This document shows positions 1 through 6,103 of a stretch of DNA of 64,000 nucleotides, one piece after another. A program made the position numbers and the translations under genes. Numbering within the stretch: position 1 is the first letter of the stretch; every line of letters starts with the position of its first letter. The stretch comes from Schnuerera sp. xch1. GTDB taxonomy: Bacteria > Bacillota > Clostridia > Tissierellales > Tepidimicrobiaceae. Location: positions 1-64,000 of the forward strand of contig NZ_JAIOUP010000001.1 of assembly GCF_019931165.1 (NCBI RefSeq), written 5' to 3'. The notes under the pieces are model-generated. The model saw only the letters and a list, made by a program, of their open reading frames with translations. It searched no databases and had not been told where the DNA came from.

Positions 1-59
1 TTTGATCTTTGCTTTATGATTAAATCTAGTATGATTTTGTATGGTAGTTAAATTATACT

Positions 60-105
60 AAAAAACAGGTCTTAGAGCTAGCGCTCTTCGACCTGTTTTT
101 CTTTT
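60..105 (+). terminator. Rho-independent terminator of an upstream gene
   Basis: An 11-bp outer stem (AAAAACAGGTC pairing with GACCTGTTTTT) encloses an inner AGAGC/GCTCT stem and ends in a T-rich run. No coding region is visible to its left in the window, so it probably ends a transcript that starts outside. The rest of 1-376 is AT-rich and holds no gene that I can see. Confidence 0.75.
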
Positions 106-376
106 AAGGCTTTTCTATTTTGAAACAGCCCCTTTTTTTACTATTTTTTAACTTTTCATTGATAGTAAAATAAATATATATTATAATGATGTAAATAAAA
201 GAAAAATTTAAAACATTCAACGGTTCAATTAATATTAGTTATTATCCAAATAGATTATAAGCATTTTTTTAAACTAAAAGGCAATAGTATAAATATGAAA
301 CATTATTATACTGTTGTCTTTCTTATAGTATATAAAAAATAGAGTTTACTTAATATAATATTAAGGAGGTATTATA

Positions 377-1222
377 ATGGCGGAAATATTAAAGGGAAAA
401 GTTGTGGCCAATCAACTTAAGGAGAATATGAGAAGGGATATTGAGGAACTAGCAAAAGCAAACAAAGTGCCAAGTTTAGCTATTATAAGATTAGGTGATA
501 ATCCTGGAGATATCTCTTATGAAAAAAGTATTGTTAAGAATTGTAATAACATAGGTATCCAATCAAAAGTCATTGAAAGAGATGTTAATATTACAACAGA
601 AGATTTAGTTGAATTAATAGAAAAGTTAAATAAAGATGACGATATTTCAGGTATACTGATATTTAGACCATTACCAAAACATATTAATGAGGAGATTATT
701 AGAAACACCATCAGTCCTTTAAAAGATGTGGATTGTATGAATCCATTAAATTTAGAAAAAATATTTGAAGGTCAGATGGATGGTTTTGCACCCTGTACAC
801 CTAAGGCAGCTATGAAAATACTTGAATATTATGATATACCTTTAGAAGGGAAAAACGTAGTAGTTGTAAATAGGAGCATGGTTGTAGGTAAACCTTTAAC
901 TATGATGTTATTAAAGGAGAATGCTACTGTAACTATTTGTCATTCTAGAACTAAAGATTTAGATAAAGTTACAAATAACGCAGATATAGTAATTGTAGCT
1001 TTGGGAAAAGCAAAGTTTTTTGATGAAAAATATTTTAACGATAAATCCATAGTAATTGATGTAGGAGTAAGTTTAGATCAAAACGGTAAACTTAGTGGAG
1101 ATGTAGATTATGATAATGTATTTCAAAAGGTAAGTAAAATAACCCCGGTTCCAGGTGGTGTAGGTAGTGTTACTACTACAATATTATTAAGTCAAGTAGT
1201 TTTAGCAAGTAAAGATAATTAG
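377..1222 (+). CDS. folD: FolD-like methylenetetrahydrofolate dehydrogenase (cyclohydrolase residues altered)
   Basis: A 281-aa cytosolic C1-folate enzyme of the FolD family, which normally interconverts 5,10-methylene-THF, methenyl-THF and 10-formyl-THF. The N-terminal catalytic lobe and the Rossmann lobe are both recognisable: the DVD motif at 117-119, VNRSMVVGKPL near 164-174 and PGGVGSVT at 259-266. In classical FolD the cyclohydrolase depends on a Lys four residues after the conserved Tyr and on the Gln of VQLPLP. Here the Tyr is Y48 but the Lys position is I52, and the Gln position is F96 (ILIFRPLP). The dehydrogenase may therefore be the main remaining activity; this is inference by alignment from memory. 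AAGGAGGT at 363-370 fixes the ATG. The gene is monocistronic, with a terminator directly after it. Confidence 0.9.
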   Translation: MAEILKGKVVANQLKENMRRDIEELAKANKVPSLAIIRLGDNPGDISYEKSIVKNCNNIGIQSKVIERDVNITTEDLVELIEKLNKDDDISGILIFRPLPKHINEEIIRNTISPLKDVDCMNPLNLEKIFEGQMDGFAPCTPKAAMKILEYYDIPLEGKNVVVVNRSMVVGKPLTMMLLKENATVTICHSRTKDLDKVTNNADIVIVALGKAKFFDEKYFNDKSIVIDVGVSLDQNGKLSGDVDYDNVFQKVSKITPVPGGVGSVTTTILLSQVVLASKDN

Positions 1223-1233
1223 ATTTATTTAAT

Positions 1234-1262
1234 AAAAAGGGTCTTTTTAGACTCTTTTTTAC
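1234..1262 (+). terminator. Rho-independent terminator after folD
   Basis: A stem AAAAAGGGTC / GACTCTTTTTT with a TTTTTA loop and a T run lies 12 bp after the folD stop. It separates folD from the sporulation operon. Confidence 0.8.
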
Positions 1263-1292
1263 TTTTTGCAACAAAAATAGTACTTTTTCTTT

Positions 1293-1322
1293 GAAGGAGA
1301 AAGGGATGTCTTAATAGAATTA
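1293..1322 (+). promoter_or_regulatory. Candidate sigma-H promoter of the spoIIA operon
   Basis: GAAGGAGAA (1293-1301), a 12-bp spacer and ATAGAATTA (1314-1322) match the B. subtilis SigH consensus RnAGGAwWW / RnnGAATww with one mismatch in the -35 half. It lies 33 bp upstream of spoIIAA, the operon expected to be under SigH and Spo0A. Match by eye only. Confidence 0.55.
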
Positions 1323-1354
1323 CATAGGGAATATCTAATAGGAGGGGATATAGA

Positions 1355-1687
1355 TTGCAATTATCAACAGATATTGTAAACGATTATCTAGTAGTAGAAT
1401 TAAAAGGGGAGTTAGATCATCATACATCTGAAGATGCAAGAAAAAAGATTGAACAGTATTATTACAATAATAATTTATTGAATATAATACTGGATTTAAG
1501 TCAATTAAAGTTTATGGATAGTTCAGGCATAGGTCTTGTAATGGGAAGATATAAGAATTGTAAAGAAAGGAATGGTAATCTATTAATTGTCAGTACAAGT
1601 CCTTATGTAAATAAGATTTTAAAGATGTCTGGATTGATGAAGATAATAAAAGTGTATTCAACTATTGATGAGGCTATTAAGGGCTAG
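1355..1687 (+). CDS. spoIIAA: Anti-sigma F factor antagonist SpoIIAA
   Basis: A 110-aa STAS-domain protein. Its dephosphorylated form binds SpoIIAB and frees SigF in the forespore. The phosphorylation loop reads D55-S-S-G-I-G, with S57 at the position phosphorylated by SpoIIAB in Bacillus. The start is a TTG at 1355 behind AGGAGGGG (1340-1347). It is the first gene of spoIIAA-spoIIAB-sigF: its stop lies 13 bp before the next ATG, and the spoIIAB ribosome site overlaps its stop. The order and sizes match the canonical operon, so the assignment is firm. Confidence 0.95.
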   Translation: MQLSTDIVNDYLVVELKGELDHHTSEDARKKIEQYYYNNNLLNIILDLSQLKFMDSSGIGLVMGRYKNCKERNGNLLIVSTSPYVNKILKMSGLMKIIKVYSTIDEAIKG

Positions 1688-1700
1688 GGAGGATGATAAA

Positions 1701-2141
1701 ATGGTAGAAAAAAATTGTATGAAACTAGAGTTTTTGAGCAAATCCAGTAATGAATCTTTTGCTAGAGTTGTAGTAGCTGCATTTGCTTCACAACTTGACC
1801 CGACTATAGAGGAATTATCGGATATAAAGACGGCAGTATCCGAAGGAGTTACTAATGCAATAATCCATGGGTATGAATATGGAGAAGGTATAGTAATAGT
1901 AGAAACAACTATTGAAAACAATATAATAGAAATAACCATTGAAGATCATGGTAAAGGAATTGCAGATATTAACAAAGCTATGGAACCTTTTTATACATCT
2001 AAACCAGACTTAGAGAGATCTGGCATGGGATTTACTGTTATGGAAACATTTATGGACGATTTAACAGTAGAAAGTCATGTAAATAAAGGCACTAAAATAA
2101 AGATGACAAAGATGTTTAAAAGCCTCTCTAATAGGGAGTAG
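1701..2141 (+). CDS. spoIIAB: Anti-sigma F factor / serine kinase SpoIIAB
   Basis: A 146-aa GHKL-fold kinase that sequesters SigF and phosphorylates SpoIIAA. Visible motifs are the N box ([11 protein letters not shown]), the G1 box (DHGKGI) and the G2 region ([10 protein letters not shown]). The open frame extends 12 codons further upstream, but AGGGAGGA at 1686-1693 places the start at the ATG at 1701, and the resulting length matches the family. The stop is followed 5 bp later by sigF. Confidence 0.95.
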   Translation: MVEKNCMKLEFLSKSSNESFARVVVAAFASQLDPTIEELSDIKTAVSEGVTNAIIHGYEYGEGIVIVETTIENNIIEITIEDHGKGIADINKAMEPFYTSKPDLERSGMGFTVMETFMDDLTVESHVNKGTKIKMTKMFKSLSNRE

Positions 2142-2146
2142 ATATT

Positions 2147-2905
2147 ATGGAAAAAGGGAATAGAGATAATGATTTATTGAGTCACGAAAGAACTATGGAA
2201 TTAATTCAGGAATCCCAGAAAGGGAATATGGAAGCAAAAGATGAGCTAGTAAAGCATAATATAGGTCTCATAAGAAGTGTTTTGAGAGGGTTTACTAATA
2301 GAGGATATGAGGCTGATGATCTATTTCAAATAGGAAGTATAGGACTTTTAAAGGCAATAGATAAATTCGATGACTCTTATGATGTAAAATTTTCAACTTA
2401 TGCTGTACCTATGATTGCTGGAGAAATTAAGCGTTTTTTAAGAGATGATGGTATTATAAAAGTTAGTAGATCATTGAAACAAACTGCAAACAAAGTAAAG
2501 TATACTCAAGAAGCACTCTTAAAAGAAATTGGTAGAGAACCAACTATTCAAGAAATTTCGGATGAACTTAATATTGATAAAGAAGAAATAGTTATGGCTT
2601 TAGAATCATCTTATCATCCAGATTATCTATATGATATAATTCATCAAAATGAAGGAAATCCTCTCTACTTAATTGATAAAGTAAGTTTAGAGGAAGATAC
2701 TGAAAAGGATTTATTAGATAAAATAATGTTAAAGGAACTGTTGGGAGAATTAAAAGAAAGAGATAGACAGATTATAGTATTAAGATATTTTAAAGATAAG
2801 ACACAAGTAGAAGTAGCAAAATTGCTAGGGATATCACAGGTGCAAGTATCTAGAATAGAGAAAAGAATAGTAGAAGAGATGAAAAAAAAGTTAGCTAAGG
2901 CATAA
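2147..2905 (+). CDS. sigF: RNA polymerase sigma factor SigF (early forespore)
   Basis: A 252-aa sigma-70 family sporulation factor. Region 2 (DDLFQIGSIGLLKAIDKFD, then FSTYAVPMIAGEIKRFLRDD) and a region 4 helix-turn-helix (EVAKLLGISQVQVSRIEKR) are clear. Its position directly after spoIIAB identifies it as SigF rather than SigG or SigB. AGGGAG at 2132-2137 precedes the ATG. The stop codon lies inside a hairpin, and spoVA genes follow. Confidence 0.95.
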   Translation: MEKGNRDNDLLSHERTMELIQESQKGNMEAKDELVKHNIGLIRSVLRGFTNRGYEADDLFQIGSIGLLKAIDKFDDSYDVKFSTYAVPMIAGEIKRFLRDDGIIKVSRSLKQTANKVKYTQEALLKEIGREPTIQEISDELNIDKEEIVMALESSYHPDYLYDIIHQNEGNPLYLIDKVSLEEDTEKDLLDKIMLKELLGELKERDRQIIVLRYFKDKTQVEVAKLLGISQVQVSRIEKRIVEEMKKKLAKA

Positions 2906-2935
2906 TACAATTTTGTATTATGCTTTATTTATTTT
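2901..2935 (+). terminator. Hairpin overlapping the sigF stop, likely terminator
   Basis: CATAATACAA and TTGTATTATG form a perfect 10-bp stem with a two-base gap, followed by CTTTATTTATTTT. The stem includes the sigF TAA. The stem is AT-rich, so termination may be partial. Confidence 0.5.
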
Positions 2936-2965
2936 GAATTAAAAAAATGATAAAAGAGAATAATA
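2935..2965 (+). promoter_or_regulatory. Possible forespore (SigF/SigG) promoter of the spoVA operon
   Basis: TGAATT at 2935-2940 and AATAATA at 2959-2965, separated by 18 bp, resemble the SigG consensus (TGMATA / CATAMTA). It is placed between sigF and the spoVA genes, which are SigG targets in Bacillus. This is a weak match by eye. Confidence 0.3.
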
Positions 2966-2990
2966 AGTATAGATTGGAGTGATTAATCAA

Positions 2991-3167
2991 ATGTATGATA
3001 GCGCTAAAACATATAAGAATAGGAAAAGTATAATAATTACCCTAATTGTAATATTAACTATAGTTGGTTGTGTTATATGGTATAAGGAATTAGGAACAAA
3101 CAATGAGATTCCTAAAAAAGCAACTTATGTTAATAATTTTTTAATAAGGGGTGAACAATATAAATAA
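2991..3167 (+). CDS. Small single-pass membrane protein between sigF and spoVAA, unknown function
   Basis: A predicted 58-aa protein with a basic N-terminus (KTYKNRK), one hydrophobic helix at about residues 16-33 and a short polar tail. A GTG at 2979 is in frame, but GGAGTG at 2976-2981 sits 9 bp from the ATG at 2991, which I prefer. The 3' end overlaps the proposed spoVAA start by 17 bp, which suggests translational coupling within the spoVA operon. I do not recognise a family; a sporulation role is inferred from position only. Confidence 0.55.
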   Translation: MYDSAKTYKNRKSIIITLIVILTIVGCVIWYKELGTNNEIPKKATYVNNFLIRGEQYK

Positions 3168-3777
3168 CGAACAAGTATATATAAATCTTAAAACCAAGTA
3201 TTCTGTAGACGTGAATACACATGTATATGTAGAAGATGTTGGTGAAGTATATTGTAAAAATAATCTAATTAAGAAAAAAGTTGAGAAAACAAGAATTTAC
3301 AATGGTAAGGAAAAAGAAATGTATGATTATATTTCTGGAAATGAAATTATTACAAAGGTATTGGATAGCATCGAAAATATTGATGTTAATATAGTAGGTG
3401 GTCCAGATGTTCTACTGGAGATAAAAGAACAAGAAGAGCCAAAAGTACTCTTGAATTTTTTAAAGGTTTTCTTTGTTTGCTTATTATTATTCTTTGGTGC
3501 AGCAATTGCGATTATAAATTTTTTTGAAGATGTAGAAATGAAAAATGCTATAGAAAAAATATTTTATATTATAACAGGAAGTAGAGAAGAAAATCCTAAG
3601 ATAGTGACTATCCCTTTTTCAATAGGTATAGGTTTGGGTATTTTCGCTTTTTTTTATAGAGTGTTCAGCTTTAGCAGACGAAGACGTCAGGAGCCAGGAC
3701 CTTTGGAAGTTGAATTATATATGTATGATAAAGACGTTGAAGATAACATTGTCCATGAACTAAAAGATAAGCATTGA
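3151..3777 (+). CDS. spoVAA: Stage V sporulation protein SpoVAA
   Basis: A 208-aa protein of the SpoVA channel, needed for dipicolinic acid uptake into the forespore. The N-terminal soluble domain begins QVYINLKTKYSV and is followed by two membrane helices, at about 103-124 and 152-168. A basic loop (SRRRR) follows the second helix. The GTG at 3151 gives the expected N-terminus but has no well-spaced ribosome site (only AAGGG directly adjacent), so expression probably relies on coupling to the upstream small gene. It is followed by spoVAB-AC-AD-AE in canonical order. Confidence 0.88.
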   Translation: MNNINNEQVYINLKTKYSVDVNTHVYVEDVGEVYCKNNLIKKKVEKTRIYNGKEKEMYDYISGNEIITKVLDSIENIDVNIVGGPDVLLEIKEQEEPKVLLNFLKVFFVCLLLFFGAAIAIINFFEDVEMKNAIEKIFYIITGSREENPKIVTIPFSIGIGLGIFAFFYRVFSFSRRRRQEPGPLEVELYMYDKDVEDNIVHELKDKH

Positions 3778-3798
3778 TACTTGGTGGTGAATTAAGAA

Positions 3799-4215
3799 AT
3801 GAAACTTATCGTTTTGGCTCTTATTGGGTTATCAGCAGGAATAACTATAGGTAGTGCAGTTGCAGCGTTTTTAACGCTATTAGACTTTATACCGAGAGTG
3901 GTACAAATTACTAAAACAAAAAAATTTATAAAAATATATCAACATAGTTTTACATTAGGAGCTGTAATTTTTAGCTTTTTATATTTCTCTAATTTCAGCG
4001 TCAGGTTAAATAGAATTTTTGGCGTACTTGCATCGTTAATTATAGGAATGTTTATAGGTTTGTTTTCTTCGGCTTTAGCAGAAGTTCTAAATGTAATTCC
4101 AGTATTTGCAAAAAAGTTTAAAATCAAACATAAATTGGGATTTATTATATTTTCACTATTAATTGGTAAAACATTAGGTTCTTTATTTTATTGGTTAATA
4201 TATATAAAAAGATAG
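3799..4215 (+). CDS. spoVAB: Stage V sporulation protein SpoVAB
   Basis: A 138-aa integral membrane protein with about four hydrophobic segments (residues 2-26, 46-64, 69-96 and 112-134). The size and position between SpoVAA and SpoVAC match SpoVAB. GGTGGTGA at 3783-3790 precedes the ATG. No catalytic motif is expected; in the family it is part of the inner forespore membrane DPA channel. Confidence 0.88.
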   Translation: MKLIVLALIGLSAGITIGSAVAAFLTLLDFIPRVVQITKTKKFIKIYQHSFTLGAVIFSFLYFSNFSVRLNRIFGVLASLIIGMFIGLFSSALAEVLNVIPVFAKKFKIKHKLGFIIFSLLIGKTLGSLFYWLIYIKR

Positions 4216-4225
4216 GAGTGGGATA

Positions 4226-4675
4226 ATGGATAAAATGAACAACAAAGAATACCAAAAATATGCAGAACAAAAAATACCTAAGCCTACATATTTTAAGAAT
4301 ATTATAAATGCATTTTTGGTTGGAGGAACTATATGTTTAATAGGACAGATTATAAGAAATATATTGTTTAGATTCGAACTGGGAGAAGAATCAGTAGCTT
4401 CTGCAACTGCCATAATATTAGTCTTTATTGGATCATTTTTAACTGGCATTGGAGTATATGATACAATAGGGAAAATTGGCGGTGCAGGAGCAGCTATACC
4501 TATTACTGGATTCGCCAATTCTATTGTTGCTCCAGCAATGGAATATAAAAGAGAAGGACTTATTTTTGGTGTTGCAGCTAAAATGTTTACAATAGCAGGA
4601 CCTGTATTGGTATATGGAATTGGGAGTTCAGTTGTAGTAGGAATTTTATATTTAATGTTTACAGCAGGAAGGTGA
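4226..4675 (+). CDS. spoVAC: Stage V sporulation protein SpoVAC
   Basis: A 149-aa membrane protein. In Bacillus SpoVAC acts as a mechanosensitive component of the DPA channel during germination. It contains the family features FLVGGTICLIGQ near residue 30 and GAGAAIPITGFANSI near 90-104, and shares this repeat pattern with SpoVAE downstream. The start ATG has TAGGAGTGGG in front of it. The stop is 4 bp before spoVAD. Confidence 0.93.
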   Translation: MDKMNNKEYQKYAEQKIPKPTYFKNIINAFLVGGTICLIGQIIRNILFRFELGEESVASATAIILVFIGSFLTGIGVYDTIGKIGGAGAAIPITGFANSIVAPAMEYKREGLIFGVAAKMFTIAGPVLVYGIGSSVVVGILYLMFTAGR

Positions 4676-4679
4676 TATT

Positions 4680-5699
4680 ATGATAAAAAAACGTATTGGC
4701 TCACAGACGATAAAATTCCCTAATCCTCCTTCAATAATTGGGACTTCGTCAATTGTAGGTCCTAAGGAAGGAGATGGTCCTTTAAAAGATTATTTTGATA
4801 TTATATTGGAGGATGATACATGGGCACAGGAATCTTTTGAAAAAGCTGAAGCTAAAATACAAGAGGAAGCTATTAAATTAGCAATTTCAAATGCGAATAT
4901 TTCTATGAATGATTTGCAATATTTAGTATCAGGAGATCTATTAAATCAGATTATATCTTCTTCTTATACGGCAAGACAAATAACTTTACCATATTTTGGG
5001 TTATATGGAGCTTGTTCAACTATGACAGAATCTTTAAGCATTGGTTCTATGATAGTTGAAGGTGGTTTTGCTGATAAAGTAGTTTGTGCTACTTCTAGCC
5101 ATTTTAGTTCTGCAGAAAGACAATTTAGATTTCCTTTAGAATATGGGTCGCAAAGGTCTTTTGCATCTCAATGGACTGTAACTGGTGCTGGAGCAACTAT
5201 ATTATCAGCTACAGGAGAAGGACCTTATATAACTTATATTACTCCTGGTAAGATAAAGGATTTTGGTATAACAGATACAAATAATATGGGAGGTGCTATG
5301 GCTCCAGCAGCAATTGACACTATATCTCAACATTTTAAAGATACTGGTTATAATCCAGATGATTATGATCTAATCATAACTGGAGATTTAGGATTAGTTG
5401 GAAAAAGAATAGTGTTAGACTTAATGCGTAAAGAAGGATATGATCTTTCTCAAAATTACACAGATTGTGGAATCAAAATATTTGATGGTGTAGAGCAGGA
5501 TACTCACGCAGGCGGTAGTGGGTGTGCTTGTTCTGCTGTAGTTTTTAATGGATATATTTATAAAGAAATGTTAAAAGGGAATTTAAATAGAGTATTATTG
5601 ATTTCAACTGGTGCACTACATTCTCCTATTTCTACATTACAAGGAGAATCGATCCCAGGCATAGCTCATGCAGTGACTATAGATAATTTAAAGGATTAG
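4680..5699 (+). CDS. spoVAD: Stage V sporulation protein SpoVAD (DPA-binding)
   Basis: A 339-aa thiolase-fold protein. In Bacillus SpoVAD binds dipicolinic acid on the outer face of the inner spore membrane. Family landmarks are PNPPSIIGTSSIVGPKEGDGP near the N-terminus, GLYGACSTMTESL near 110 and HAGGSGCACSAVVF near 277-290. The length matches the family. AGGAAGGTGAT precedes the ATG and overlaps the end of spoVAC. Confidence 0.95.
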   Translation: MIKKRIGSQTIKFPNPPSIIGTSSIVGPKEGDGPLKDYFDIILEDDTWAQESFEKAEAKIQEEAIKLAISNANISMNDLQYLVSGDLLNQIISSSYTARQITLPYFGLYGACSTMTESLSIGSMIVEGGFADKVVCATSSHFSSAERQFRFPLEYGSQRSFASQWTVTGAGATILSATGEGPYITYITPGKIKDFGITDTNNMGGAMAPAAIDTISQHFKDTGYNPDDYDLIITGDLGLVGKRIVLDLMRKEGYDLSQNYTDCGIKIFDGVEQDTHAGGSGCACSAVVFNGYIYKEMLKGNLNRVLLISTGALHSPISTLQGESIPGIAHAVTIDNLKD

Positions 5700-5712
5700 G
5701 GAGGATAAATAT

Positions 5713-6069
5713 ATGGAATACTTGATTGCTTTTGTCGTAGGTGGATTGATATGCGTTATTGGGCAGATATTACTCGATACTACCAAATTAACCCCTGGTC
5801 ATATTCTAGTGATATTCTTAGTGATAGGGGTAGCACTTGGAGCAATAGGAATATACGAACCCTTAGCTAAGTTCGCAGAGGCTGGTGCCACTGTACCAAT
5901 ACTTGGTTTCGGGCATACATTGAGTAAGGGAGCGATTGAAGGAGCAAAGTCAAAAGGACTCCTTGGTGCTTTCCTAGGAGGTTTGGAGGCATCTGCTGGT
6001 GCTGTAGCTGCGGCTATATTATTTGGATATATTATGGCTATTCTTTCATATCCAAAGACAAAAAAATAA
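5713..6069 (+). CDS. spoVAE: Stage V sporulation protein SpoVAE (SpoVAEb type)
   Basis: A 118-aa membrane protein with about three hydrophobic segments and the SpoVAC/SpoVAE signature GATVPILGFGHTLSKGAIEG at about 57-76. GGGAGGAT precedes the ATG. It is the last gene of the spoVA operon and is closed by a strong bidirectional terminator. No spoVAF follows. Confidence 0.92.
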   Translation: MEYLIAFVVGGLICVIGQILLDTTKLTPGHILVIFLVIGVALGAIGIYEPLAKFAEAGATVPILGFGHTLSKGAIEGAKSKGLLGAFLGGLEASAGAVAAAILFGYIMAILSYPKTKK

Positions 6070-6103
6070 AGGAGCCATATTCATTGTTGGCTCCTTTATT
6101 TGA
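6062..6103. terminator. Bidirectional terminator between spoVAE and pbp1A
   Basis: AAATAAAGGAGCC (6064-6076) and GGCTCCTTTATTT (6089-6101) form a perfect 13-bp stem with T runs on both sides. It serves the converging spoVA and penicillin-binding protein genes. Confidence 0.85.
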
